Origin: Rana temporaria
Lineage: Eukaryota; Chordata; Amphibia; Anura; Ranidae
Reading direction: 5' to 3'
Assembly (NCBI RefSeq): GCF_905171775.1
Contig: NC_053490.1
Location: 31,298,063-31,362,062, forward strand
Length of the DNA: 64,000 bases
Under the pieces are notes generated by a model that was given only the letters and a program-made list of their open reading frames with translations, had not been told where the DNA came from and did not search any database. This document shows positions 44,512 to 56,234 of this stretch, piece after piece. Made by a program: the position numbers and the translations under genes. Position 1 is the first letter of the stretch; every line of letters starts with the position of its first letter.

Positions 44512-45732
44512 CCATACCAGGCACTTACGCACCTTCCCGCCCAAGCCAATTTTCAGCTTTCAGCACTGTCGCATTTTGAATGACAATTGCGCGATCATGC
44601 TACACTGTACTCAAACAAAATTGCCGTCCTTTTTTCCCCCACAAATAGAGCTTTCTTTTGGTGGTATTTGATCACCTCTGCGATTTTTATTTTTTGCGCA
44701 ACAACTAAAAAAAGACTGAAAATTGAGGTAGTACTGATGGGCACCGATGAGGTGGCACTGATGGGCACTGATAGGCAGCGCTGGTATGCGGCACTAATGG
44801 TCACTCATAGGCGGCACTGATGGGCACTCATGGGCGGCACTGATGGACACTCATAGGCGGCACTGATGGGCACTCATAGGCAGCACTGGGCACTCATAGG
44901 CGGCATAGATGGGCACTCATGGGCGGCACTTATGGGTGGCACAGATGGGCACTGATAGGTGGGCACTGGGCATGGATGGGCACTGAGGGGTGGCACTGAT
45001 GGACACTGTGGGGCGGCACTGATGGACACTGAGGGGTGGCACTGATAGATCCATGTAGCCAGTCAGTGCCCATTTATGGGCACTGATTGGCATCTTTTTA
45101 ATTTTTACTGCCCTTTTTTTATTTATTTATTTTTTACTGCTTTTTTTTATTTTATAATTTTTATTGCCCCCCTTTTTTTGCCCTTCCCTGGTGGGCTTCC
45201 CTGGTGGTCCAGTGTGGCGATCCAAGGGGGGGCTTCGCTGATAAACAATCAGCGCAAACCCCCCCTGTCAGGAGAGCCGCCGATCGGCTCTCCTGTACTC
45301 GCGTCTGTCAGAAGCAAGTGAGGAAGAGCCATCAACGGCTCTTCCTGTTTACATCGTGATCAGCCGTGATTGGACACGGCTGATCACGTGGTAAAGAGCC
45401 TCTGCTGGAGGCTCTTTACCGAGATCGGAGATGCAGGGTGTCAGACTGACACCCCGCATCACCGATCGCCGCGCTGCGTGCCCCCACGCGCAGAACATTT
45501 TTTTTTCAAAATTGTCACTCTATTTTTGTTTATAGTGCAAAAAATAAAAACCGCAGAGGTGATCAAATACCACCAAAAGAAAGCTCTATTTGTGGGGAAA
45601 AAAAGGACGTCAATTTTGTTTGGGAGCAATGTCGCACGACCGCGCAATTGTCAGTTAAAGCGACGCAGTGCCGAATCGCAAAAAGTGGCCCGGTCATTTG
45701 GCAGCCAAATGGTCCGGGGCTGAAGTGGTTAC
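44512..45732. mobile_element. TTAACCACTTCC...GAAGTGGTTA element nested in Tc1
   Basis: The left end TTAACCACTTCC and right end GAAGTGGTTAC are inverted. Long inner arms include the inverted pair AATTGCCGTCCTTTT...AAAAGGACGTCAATT and CAAATAGAGCTTTCTTTTGG with its inverse. The middle has a 23-bp minisatellite at 44720-45065. Confidence 0.75.
44720..45065. repeat. 23-bp minisatellite
   Basis: GGCGGCACTGATGGGCACTCAT units repeat about 14 times with some length variation. Confidence 0.85.
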
Positions 45733-46058
45733 TAGCATCCCAGTCATTAGTCTGTAGGGTTCAATATTGAGTTGCCCCACCCTTTGCGGCTATAACAGCT
45801 TCAACTCTTCTGGGAAGGCTGTCCACAAGGTTTAGGAGTGTGTCTATGGCAATGTTTGACCGTTCTTCCAGAAGAGCATTTGTGAGGTCAGGCACTGGTA
45901 TTGGACGGGAAGGCCTGACTCGCAGTCTCCGCTCTTTCCAAAGGTGTTCTATCGGGTTGAGGTCAGGACCCTGCAGGCCAGTCAAGTTCCTCCACCCCAA
46001 ACTCGCTCATCCATGTCTTTATGGACCTTGCTTTGTGCACTTTGTGTAGCCATTTATA

Positions 46059-46503
46059 ACCATGGCAGCACTGACATGGTGATCACATGACTTTTATGGA
46101 TTTTTCCCAAGCAACTTTTTTTAAGGTAATTTTTGCCCAAATTTTTTGCTTAGGTGAAACCAGTAAATTGGCTGGAAAATCAGTTTCAGTGAAATTATTT
46201 TTCTTATCCTTATACCACACATAAACAGATAACAAGAAAATGCTGCAATATTTTCCAGAGTTACAGTACAAAGACATTAATAGTGAGGAATTGTTCTATA
46301 TGAGTTCTATAAAGGAATTGGCAGGCAAATAATTAACATATTTCATGAGGTTTGACTAGGATTTCCTGGAATGCATAAGCATAACATGGGTTAGGATGCT
46401 ATTTTATCTAACTAATATAAAAAATGTAATATATGCCTAGTGTATGTCTAATGAGTGCTGGCACCTTCTACTACTGTAGTGTTCAATTTAGGGGAAGTGT
46501 GCC
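46059..46503. other. No recognisable feature
   Basis: AT-rich sequence without repeats or genes that I can defend. Confidence 0.4.
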
Positions 46504-47636
46504 CAAGTACCACTCACTCATAGGTGTGCGCAGCCTATTGCATTAGGGTGTGCACCCCAAAGATCAAACATATTTGCAGGTGTATATACAGTATACTGAT
46601 GGTGTCAGCAGAGCTGTGGACAGTGTCAGTAGGGCAGTGTCAGTAGTTTTTATTTTTTTATTTTAGGAGCCCCATTAGGGAGCTTTGGTTAAATATCAGG
46701 GGTCTATTTCTGTGCGTTACTGCACGTTTAACGCAGTATGTTTCTGTGCATTAGTGCATGTTTAACGTAGTATATTTCAGTATATTACTGCATGTTTAAC
46801 GCAGTATATTTCTGTGTGTTATGTGCTATTTACAGTGGGTGACTGCGATATTGTGTCAATCTCGCTCCCTTTCTCGGCGAGATTGAGCACCTACGAGCCC
46901 CATCGCGGGAGCCAGCGCCGAGCTGGCTTGCCGCGATGGAGACAAAGCCGTCTCCATCGCGGCAAGGTACCAGAGCATGATGGGACTGTGAAGCCTATAT
47001 AAGTCCGATGCAAGCCGCGCACCTGTCATTGCAGCGAGAAGAGCCGGCGTGTCAACATCGGGAGAAGAGAAGAAGAAAACGTCACAGCACGAAAGAAGAA
47101 GAAGACGTCACAGCACGGAAGAAGACGTTCAGCGCTGAAGGAGAAGGCACCGGACAGCAGGAGGAAGAACCGGGGTGCGCCGTGTCAACAGCGGAGAGCG
47201 GCGAACATAGAAGAAGACCCCCCGGAGAGTGGAGAAGACCCCCCGGAGTGCAGAGAAGACCCCCCCGCTTGCTGGGATGTGCTTTTACTATTCCAGTGAG
47301 TGCGAGATGTCGGCACCCTGTCGCCGAGAATCAGCGCGATGCCGTCGTGCTAAAAACACATTCTCGGCGGCAGGCACTGTAATGCTGTATTTTTCTGTGC
47401 GTTTGTGCACGTTTGACACAGTATAGTTCGGTGCAATCTGCACCACACAGGGTGATTAGGGTGTGCCTAGGCACACCTGGCACACCCTGTGCGCACGCCT
47501 ATGCACTCACTGCTAACATTCCAACTACTGCCATGGCAGGTGAGCTGTTGTTCGAATGCTACATAATCTCTGGTTGTATCTTCTGTAATGGGACAATTTC
47601 ATATAGAGAGTGTTTGAGGACTCTCTCCAAGGTGAT
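46504..47636. repeat. Left copy of a 145-bp direct repeat, interrupted by the hAT element
   Basis: CAAGTACCACTCACT (46504-46518) continues after the insertion as GCTAACATTCCAACTACTGCC to about 47636. It matches 48415-48559 with a handful of substitutions and a short indel. The 0.78 kb between the copies holds a hammerhead-like motif. Confidence 0.85.
46519..47503. mobile_element. hAT-type element with exact 8-bp duplication
   Basis: CACTCACT flanks both ends (46511-46518 and 47504-47511). Ends CATAGGTGTGCGCA and TGCGCACGCCTATG are inverted. A paralogous sequence at 48415-48559 carries the same locus with a single CACTCACT and no insertion, which confirms the boundaries. Inside are CTGTGCGTT...CGCAGTATATTTC tandem blocks and a purine-rich AAGAAGAAGACGTCACAGCACG section giving a charged 124-codon frame that I do not regard as a gene. 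Confidence 0.93.
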
Positions 47637-48414
47637 GGAAATTAATCTGGGCTAATAGAATGGACTTTTGGCGGTACAAGTAATTAATATAAAAAATCTA
47701 TAAATATTTCTTCATAAAAGAGATATATGAAGAAAGATATACATAACTTTGTGAAAACAGTACATTATCAGCATATTATCTCAGTGCATATTATAAAGAA
47801 TACTACAAAAAAGCTTTTACTTATGCAGATATACTCATGACATGAGAACATATAGCACAAGGGAGTATATGTAAACTTTAAATCCTTGAAACTGAGTTTG
47901 ATATGCGGAATGGTAGGTCTTGCTTTTACTCTCGACATGTTTCGCGTACAGGACGCTTCATCAGGAGCATAGAGGTAGGTTAAAACAGGTCTCTGCAAAA
48001 GTATGTGGATCAGACCGTTAATAGTAAAGTATGGTATATACAGCGCTGTTACCTAAACAGGCTTTTGGGCGTGTGTTAGGTACTTTAAAACACTGTTGTA
48101 TATGGAGGTAAAAAACTTTGGCTATTGCACGGTTGGTTGAAAGGCGGTAGTAGGGGGTAAGCAAACGGTTACCCCATTCAATGTCCCTAAAATGTGTCCC
48201 AGGATCTGGTGTAACTCCAAAGATAGGATAGGTGTAAGCTAGACAGCAGGGGGGGGGGGAGAAAAGGGGTAGAGAATAATAACCCCAGCACAGAACGGGA
48301 GATAGTCCTTTGGAGGGTGCAGTATTATCTTAATATCCAGGGAGTGAGAATCCAGCAAGGACCGGTAGGGAGCATGGAGGGGATAGTTTGTCCGTATCGC
48401 ACGCGTGCAGCCCG
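47637..48414 (-). mobile_element. Hammerhead-bearing segment between direct repeats
   Basis: The segment has no coding frame. On the minus strand the hammerhead-like motif is followed by GAGAGTAAAAGCAAGACC. Its placement between two 145-bp direct repeats recalls the repeat-flanked layout of Penelope-like elements, but it could equally be a segmental duplication; I cannot decide. Confidence 0.4.
47931..47967 (-). ncRNA. Hammerhead ribozyme-like motif, best preserved
   Basis: On the minus strand: CTC, CTGATGA, one extra A, stem II GCGT/ACGC with loop CCTGT, GAA, the palindrome ACATGT, C, GAG. CTC pairs with GAG as a 3-bp stem I, the core heptamer is intact, and the predicted cleavage site is the canonical GUC. 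Only the extra A between core and stem II departs from the textbook form. Stem III as ACATGT could pair between two molecules. Confidence 0.65.
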
Positions 48415-48559
48415 CAAGTACCACTCACTGCTAACATTCCAACTACTGCCATAGCAGGTGAGCTGATTGGTTGTTCGTATGCTACATAATCTCCGGTTGT
48501 ATCTTCTGTAATGGGACAATTTCAGATAGAGAGTGTTTGAGGACTCTCTCCAAGGTGAG
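48415..48559. repeat. Right copy of the 145-bp direct repeat; natural empty site of the hAT element
   Basis: Same sequence as 46504-46518 joined to 47512-47636 without the hAT insertion and with only one CACTCACT. Differences include CCATAGCAGG for CCATGGCAGG and an ATTG-containing indel. Confidence 0.9.
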
Positions 48560-48624
48560 GTTTAAAACGTCTTACCCTTTTTTTTTTGCAAAATATTTAT
48601 TTTAATTTTCAAGTAATATTGACA

Positions 48625-49090
48625 AACAAACTTTTTCCTCGACGGGAGTCTCAATTTCCTCGTCGTGTTTCTCGTTGGGCTGGTTTTTGACGAGAAACAC
48701 GTTCGTGTGTATGCTAAGAAACCCGCACATGCTCAGAATAAAGTATGAGACGGGAGCGCACCTTCGGTAAAAGTAGCGTTTGTAATGGAGATAGCACATT
48801 TGTCACACTGTAACAGACTGAAAAGTGCAAATCGTCTCTTACCAAACTTTTACTTAACACGCAGTAACATGAGATTAGCAAAAGCAGCCCCAAGGGTGGC
48901 GCCAGTGGAATCGAACTTCCCCTGCCATCGTATGTGTTGTACGTCACCGCGTTTGAGAACGAGGAGATTTGGTCTTGACAGTGTGTACGCAAAGAAAGCT
49001 TGTCAAGTTTCTCGACAAGCCTAACAAGGAACTGGTCGAGGAAAACGATGTTTCATTTACGACGAGTTCCTCGGTCGTGTGTACAAGGCC
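48625..49090. mobile_element. M2 family MITE, left end missing
   Basis: The right end GTCGTGTGTACAAGGCC precedes TCA (49091-49093). The body matches 42975-43446 closely (AGAATAAAGTATGAGACGGG, AACACGCAGTAACATGAG). The left end is replaced by poly-T-rich sequence. Confidence 0.83.
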
Positions 49091-49093
49091 TCA

Positions 49094-49811
49094 TTGGTGA
49101 TTCCTTGATCGTTCAGTGTCTCGTACCCAAATCTGTTCCATTTTGCAAATACATATGGGATGGGGCTGGGTAATATCAAAATATTGCTTCCAGGCCTATG
49201 AAATGTCATGTGTTACAACTAACAAACAATTGTTTCTTAAGAACCCTATTTTATGTCTTGAGCTGCAGTTAAAGCTTTCTGAGTTTACCCCAAGATATAA
49301 AATAGGGGTATTAAGAAACCATTGTTGGTTTGCCTTTGAAGAATTTGCGGCTACCTCCTCTAACGCATCTTCTTTAAATTATAACTTTTTCTTCTCTTAC
49401 CCAGTCTGCGTTCTTACCGTTTCATGTCCATGTGTTTGTCATGATGTTATTATACCTCCCTCATATGATTTTACTTTGTAGATACCAATGCTGTATACAG
49501 TATTAATTATAACGAGCATTTCGTAAAAAGAGGGTCGCATCTTCGCTGTGCCTGAAGGTTTTGCACTTCAGGAAATCCTGTTTGCTAAAGAGTTGCCAAT
49601 TTTTTGGAGCTTCATCATAACGTCATTGAAAAATACAAAGGTGGAAAACGCTTTGAAATGGACCTGAACTCAAAGGAAAGATTTGCAACATTAAAGGGAA
49701 CATCTAAAAATATGTACCTTTTGTCTGGAATTCTTGCTGGAAAATAGGACTTCTTGTATGTGAGGGTGCCTAGGCACTCCTTTGCCTACAGCCTCAGTGC
49801 TGTATGTACCA
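49094..49811. other. No recognisable feature
   Basis: A plus frame of 121 codons (49116-49481) has no recognised motif and ordinary composition; I treat it as chance. No repeat ends. Confidence 0.4.
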
Positions 49812-49814
49812 TGT

Positions 49815-50548
49815 TAGGTAGATTCAAGTACAATGGATTAACTTTAGGGCGGCGTAGCCTAGCCTGTTTAGGCTACACCGCCGTAAATTAGCTAGGCTAG
49901 TAGTGATTCTCAATCTACTTACCTGCTAATATACGGCGGCGTAGCCTAAAACGAGCTGGCGTAAGGGCGCCTAATTCAAATTGGATGGAGGGGGGCGTGT
50001 TGTATGGTAATGAGGCTTGACCTCACGTTTTTTGGAAGTTTTTTGCTACTGCGCATGCGCCGGGCGCCTACACTTCCCAGTGCGCATTGCGGCTAAGTAG
50101 GCCGTACGGGCCTATTGATTTCAACGTGGACGTAAACGACGTAACTCCCAATTCGCGGACGACTTACGCAAACGACGTAAAAAATTCGAACCTCGCGGCC
50201 GGAACGGCGGCCATACTTTAACATTGTTATTCCACCTCATAGGTGGAATAACTTTAAGCCGCCTAAGGCCTTACGGAAACGACATAATTCGACTGCGGCA
50301 GCCGGGCGTACGTTCGTGAATCGGCGTACAAGCTCATTTACATAATCTACGCCGGACGCAATGGAAGCGCCACCTAGCGGCCATCCAAAAAATTGCTATC
50401 TAAGATAGGACGGCGCAAGCCGGCCTATCTTAGATATGTTTAAGCGTATCTCTGTTTGAGCATACGCTTAAACATACAGCGGCGTAGATTCAGAGTTAGG
50501 TCGGCTTATCTACTGATAAGCCGGCCTAACTCTTTCTGAATCTACCTA
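49815..50548. mobile_element. M1-related MITE, AGGTAGATTC subtype
   Basis: Ends TAGGTAGATTCA and TGAATCTACCTA, flanked by TGT (49812-49814 and 50549-50551). The interior keeps M1 signatures (ACGACTTACGCAAACGACGTAAA, GCGCCACCTAGCGGCC). Sister copy at 55247-55980. Confidence 0.88.
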
Positions 50549-50551
50549 TGT

Positions 50552-51303
50552 ATCTTTAGTTCTGCAGCCTTCGACTGTTAATCTTGCCATTGCCGCCTCC
50601 CCTATCCATGCGCCCGGCCCCTTTCAGGACACCAGTGCATGGATTCCAATACAGAGAGCTGTTTTTTTGAAGCACCAATTAGAGCCAGAGCTTCAATATA
50701 GGGTGGGCTCAGGTCGGGCTCGGGTCGCAGAGACTGCGCTCCGATCCCAATGAATATTCGCTGTTGTAACACCGATACTCCTCCCGACCATTCAGGAAGC
50801 AGGTTTTGACACTGGTCACCTGATTGACTGAAAGGACAGGCAATCCTATTGGATGCCTAGAAGAAGGAGGGGAGGAGCTGGAAGCTGCCATGGAGGAGAG
50901 GACTCAGAGCCGAGCCGCTACACTACACTGCTGCCACCAGCCACAAGGGGGTAAGTGCCAGACCAAACGCTTGCCACCCACCCCCTCCAAAAAAACATCA
51001 GCCGACACATTTCAAGGTTCCCACGGTACCCTACCAAAGATCTTCAAGCACTAAACCTAAAAAGACTCTTCCTGCCTGGTTCTTGTGTAGAGAGACTGGG
51101 AAACTACTTTATGACACTCAGGAATAGAACAGCGGGGCCCGTCAGAGGTCTGTATGCTACAACACTGCTGATTGACTGCAGCCATTAAACAACAAACATT
51201 TTCTAAACTTCTCAATCGACAGAAGCTGATCTAACATTCGACTTCTGCCGAGCAGGGACTGAGGCACATGGATCAATATTTGGCCAATCCCTTCTGATCT
51301 TCG
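50552..51303. other. No gene; shares a repeat with 31010-31160
   Basis: The stretch from about 50700 shares GGTGGGCTCGGG..., ATTCAGGAAGCAGG/AATCAGGAAACTGG and TGATTGACTGAAAGG/GATTGGCC with 31020-31180. Probably a diverged dispersed repeat. Confidence 0.4.
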
Positions 51304-51326
51304 ATACCATAATTACAGCAGAAAGC

Positions 51327-51362
51327 AATGTTTCAGAGCCACGCAGGACCCATTTATCAGGC
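51327..51362 (-). ncRNA. Hammerhead ribozyme-like motif (degenerate arm)
   Basis: On minus: CTGATAA, A, a weakened stem II (TGGGTCC...GGCTCT), GAAACATTG. The core G8 is A and stem III is broken, so this arm is probably dead. Confidence 0.4.
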
Positions 51363-51370
51363 ATGTCTCA

Positions 51371-51412
51371 CATACCTGATGAAGGGGTCCTGTGTGGCTC
51401 CGAAACGTTGCT
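51371..51412 (+). ncRNA. Hammerhead ribozyme-like motif (conserved arm)
   Basis: CTGATGA at 51376-51382, one extra A, a 6-bp stem II (GGGGTC with GGCTCC, including two G-U pairs), GAA at 51102+300 i.e. 51402-51404, then ACGT (palindromic, no loop) and T. Stem I pairing beyond the first C-G is not convincing. Stem III could only form between two molecules. Confidence 0.5.
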
Positions 51413-51553
51413 TTCTGCTGTAATTATGGAAACCCTGATTAAAGCTTTGGACCCATTTTTGGAGATCCTGGTGTTCTGGTGACATAACTTTGTTTGACTT
51501 TACACAGTTCCAGCCAGTGGTCGCTTCAGCACCCATTTCTAGATACAGCCATC

Positions 51554-52790
<1,237 letters not shown>

Positions 52791-52801
52791 GTATAGTATA
52801 A

Positions 52802-53240
52802 TGCTGCGTACACATGACCATTATGAGGTTTTTCTCGACGTGATTTGTCGTGATTCCTCTCAAGCCTGCCTTGCATACACACGATCGTGAAAAAAAATGC
52901 TCGAGCAAAGCGCCGTGACGTACAACATGTACGACGGCACTATAAAGGGGAAGTTCCATTCAAATGGCACCACCCTTGGGGCTGGCTTTTGCCAATTTCC
53001 ATAACTTCTCATAACTTGCTTCTGAGCATGCACGTTTTTTTCCCTCTCGTTAAAGCGTACACACGACCGTTTCTCACGTTGTGAAAAGGGACGACGTGAA
53101 AAAAAACGAGAAAAAATAGAGCAGGTTCTAAAAAAAATTCAGCCATTTTTCTCGTCAATAAAAATGCTCTGGAGCATACACACCGATTTAAAGAATTGTA
53201 TTTTTCTTGTCATGAAAAACGGTCGTGTGTCTACGTGGCA
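52802..53240. mobile_element. M2 family MITE
   Basis: Ends TGCTGCGTACACATGACC and GGTCGTGTGTCTACGTGGCA, flanked by TAA (52799-52801, 53241-53243). Inner arms carry CTCGACGTGATTTGTCG and GAAAAACG blocks. It sits about 10 bp after the preceding element. Confidence 0.86.
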
Positions 53241-53526
53241 TAAGGCATGGTAAGCGAGTATTGGTGAAAAGATCATCAGCAGGGAGACCACAGGCAATAC
53301 TAGTGACCAGCCCTTTGCCCTCTACCTCCACTTTTGAGCGCAGCTTCCAGTGTGTTAAAAACAATGCTCATTTATGAATATTCTTCCTCTAAAATGCCAT
53401 TTATTTTTATTAGATCTACAGCACAAACATGGCCAAATATAGGCAAAAATTGTTCAGCTTCTGATTTGATGGTAGCTGAACAATTCATAACGCTACCGGG
53501 CAGGGGTGTCCAAACCTTTTAACCAC

Positions 53527-54161
53527 TTAAAGCGGGGGTTCACCAAAAAAAAATTTTTTTTAACATTACATCCAGCATACTAAGCATACTAAGGACATTT
53601 ACTGTATGCAGGTCATTTTTTTTTCTCCGTACATACTGTTATATTGTCATTTTATCCAGGGCTTCTGGGTTGTGATGACTGCGGGACTGCAGGACTGGGC
53701 ATTCCTATCCCTGGATTACATGTTTGACGGCTTGTGAAACAGTTCCCCTGTCGCACAACGCGCGTCACCAGATTTCCGGAAATAGCCGAGCTGCGAGTCG
53801 GCACTATACGGCACCTGCACCCGCCGTGTAGAGCTGACTGCGCAGGCGCCGTATAGTGCAGACTCGCAGCTCGGCTATTTCTGGAAATCTAGTGATGCGC
53901 GTTGTGCGACAGGGAAACTGTTTCACAAGCCGTCAATTATCTAACCCAAGGATAGGAACGCCCAGTCCCGCAGTCATCAGAACCCTGAGGCAGGGATAGG
54001 AACGCCCAGTCCCGCAGTGATCAAAACCCGGAAGCCCTGGAGAAAATCGCAATATCACGGTATGTACGGAGAAAAATAAAAAAGACCTGGATACTGTAAA
54101 TGTGCTTAGTATGCTGGATGTAATATTAGAAATTAGTTTTTAGGGTGAACCCCCGCTTTAA
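53527..54161. mobile_element. TTAA-flanked palindromic element with AGCGGGGGTTCACC ends
   Basis: TTAA at both ends, terminal repeats AGCGGGGGTTCACC and GGTGAACCCCCGCT. Long inner arms (GACGGCTTGTGAAACAGTT, CCGAGCTGCGAGTC and inverses) make most of the element a hairpin around 53825-53850. A short direct duplication GGATAGGAACGCCCAGTCCCGCAGT lies at 53951 and 53995. Confidence 0.85.
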
Positions 54162-55242
54162 AGAAAAAAAAAAAGAAAACCTAAAGAACAATCAGCTGCT
54201 ACACAAGAATGAGACTAAAATTTAAAACAACTGTGGATATAAGTGAAGCGCTACACTTATTACCAGTGCCATAAATGCAGCCTTACCTGACATGCTCACA
54301 TCCGCCTGACAGAAGACAGAGCAGCCCGAGCAGCCACCGCGGCCGTACTCCATTTGGCTTCTGTCTTCTGCCTCAGCAACAGTGTCAGGCCCAGCCGGGA
54401 GATCGCCCGGCGCTCGCAGTGGCTTGGGATGTCTGTCTTCCGCTCTCCTGCCTCTGTTCTGGTACTAACATGGCGGCGGGGGGGGAGCGGTGCCTGGTGT
54501 ATATTCCATAAGACGCTGAGACATTTTCCCTCATATTTTTGGAGGGAAAAAGGTGCCTTATGAAGCGAAAAATTCGGTATATAGCGCCGACAGTTTGCGT
54601 AGCTCTTTACAACATGAGGGCAGACAGTACAGTTACAATACATCTAAATAGAGGAGGAATCAGAGGGCCCTGCTTGTTAGCACTTACAATCTAGGAATGA
54701 TACAAAAGGGTAATAACTTTGGGGGATGATCCGATGGAGAAAATAAAAAAACAGTTGTTAGGTGTAGGCAGGGTAGGCTTCTCGGTAGAGAAAAGTTTTC
54801 AGGAATAGCCTAAAAGTAGATAGATTTGGAGACAAGGGGCCCTTCAATGGTTATTGGTTTTGCTATTGGGCCCCATCACACATAATTACGACTTTGCTTC
54901 AGACACTGAAATGAGATCAAGCAGTGCAGATCTCCAATCTCTGATAATCATTGACTCGTCTTTCAAAACAGTTCTACGTTCAAAAGCAGTCAAGGTTAGC
55001 AAATATAATATTGGCTGGATTAAGAATACATTGAACATTACTGAGATGGAAGAATAGGAAATCCAGATGTTGAGAGAACAGCAGTGAAAGTGCTGCATAA
55101 ATATGACAGATCTTTCGATGGCTCCAAAACCCAAATGTTCATCAAGTCCATTTTTATGCTTTTAATGCTGTGCCCATAAATGTATTACAGGCATTTAATG
55201 AAGGTGTAATTTCAAATAAACATACTTGTGAAGAGTAGAAAT
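54162..55242. other. No recognisable gene
   Basis: Short frames near 54275-54643 on both strands fall in a GC-rich part and show no motif. No terminal repeats found. Confidence 0.4.
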
Positions 55243-55246
55243 AAAT

Positions 55247-55980
55247 AGGTAGATTCAGGTAGAGGCGTGCAAATCTAGGTCGGCGTAGCCTAGCGTGTTT
55301 ACACTACGCCGCCTTAAGTAAGAGAGGCAAGTACATGATTCACAAAGTACTTGCCTCCTTACTTAGGGCGGCGTAGTGTAAATGGGGCGAGCGTAAGGGC
55401 GCCTAATTCAAATGGGTTGGGGGGGGGGCGTGTTTAATGGTAATGAGGCTTGACCTCACGTTTTTGACGTTTTTTTTGTCACTGCGCATGCGTCGGGCGA
55501 CTACATTTCCCAGTGTGCATTGCGGTTACGTATGCCGCACAGGCCTATTGATTTCGACGTGGACGTAAACGAAGTAAATCCCGATTCGCGGATGACCTAC
55601 GCAAACGACATTAAAAATTCGAACCTCGCGGCAGGAACGGCGGCCATACTTTAACATTGTTATTCCACCTAATAGGTGGAATAACTTTAGGCCTCCTAAG
55701 GCCTTACGAAAACGGCGTAAATCGACTGCGGCGGCCGGGCGTACATTCGTGATTCGGCGTGCAAACTCATTTACATAATCTTTGCCGACCGCAATGGAAG
55801 CGCCACCTAGCGGCCATCCGAAAAATTGCAATCTAAGATAGGACGGCGCAAGCCGTCGTATCTTAGATATGTTTAAGCGTATCTCTGTTTGAGCATACAC
55901 TTAAACATAGGTCGGCATAGATTCTGAGTTAGGTCGACTTATCTACTGATAAGCCGGCCTAACTCTTACTGAATCTACCT
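55247..55980. mobile_element. M1-related MITE, AGGTAGATTC subtype
   Basis: Ends AGGTAGATTCAGG and TGAATCTACCT, flanked by AAT (55244-55246 and 55981-55983). Over most of its length it is a close copy of 49815-50548. Confidence 0.88.
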
Positions 55981-56234
55981 AATAGTACCAAAACCCCAAT
56001 ATATTGCAGCAGCTCACCAGTCCCTAGATATAGTGATTTTCTTTATTCTTCAACGCTTCCTTGTTTTAATCTGGTGATCCTGACAATAACTTACTTCCTG
56101 CCCTAGCGTGACAACACTTTGTACTGTATCTATAGTAGGGTTTCACGCTAGGGCAGGACATGCCTTAGGACTACAGAGCACCTTGTCCCTCTCTTCATCT
56201 CCATAGAATATAGTGGTTCAGTAGTTCACAGAAG

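Larger units (their letters stand above)
44449..46058 (-). pseudogene. Tc1-like transposon remnant interrupted by a TTAA element
   Basis: The left end (TACACTATATTACCAAAAGTATTGGG) at 44449 and, after the insertion at 44512-45732, minus-strand sequence from 46058 to 45733 belong together. Minus-strand translation gives LNPIEHLWKE...LPRRVEAVIAAKGGATQY, the C-terminal part of a DDE transposase with the last catalytic E region. A small deletion near the PDLNPIE motif shifts the frame, and the N-terminal half is missing. Confidence 0.82.
51304..51431. repeat. Palindrome with two head-to-head hammerhead-like motifs
   Basis: Arms of about 55 bp (51305-51362 and 51370-51431; ACCATAATTACAGCAGAAAGC and inverse GCTTTCTGCTGTAATTATGG) surround a short centre. 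Each arm contains one hammerhead-like core, pointing away from the centre. Arms differ at about 10% of positions. Confidence 0.8.

Noticed and set aside
47008..47382. Charged 124-codon frame (Lys/Glu/Arg-rich)
   Set aside because: Sits in a purine-rich part of a hAT element with short tandem blocks; no conserved domain recognised.
46504..48559. Direct repeats considered as LTRs
   Set aside because: Only about 145 bp, no TG...CA ends, no flanking duplication of their own, no purine tract.
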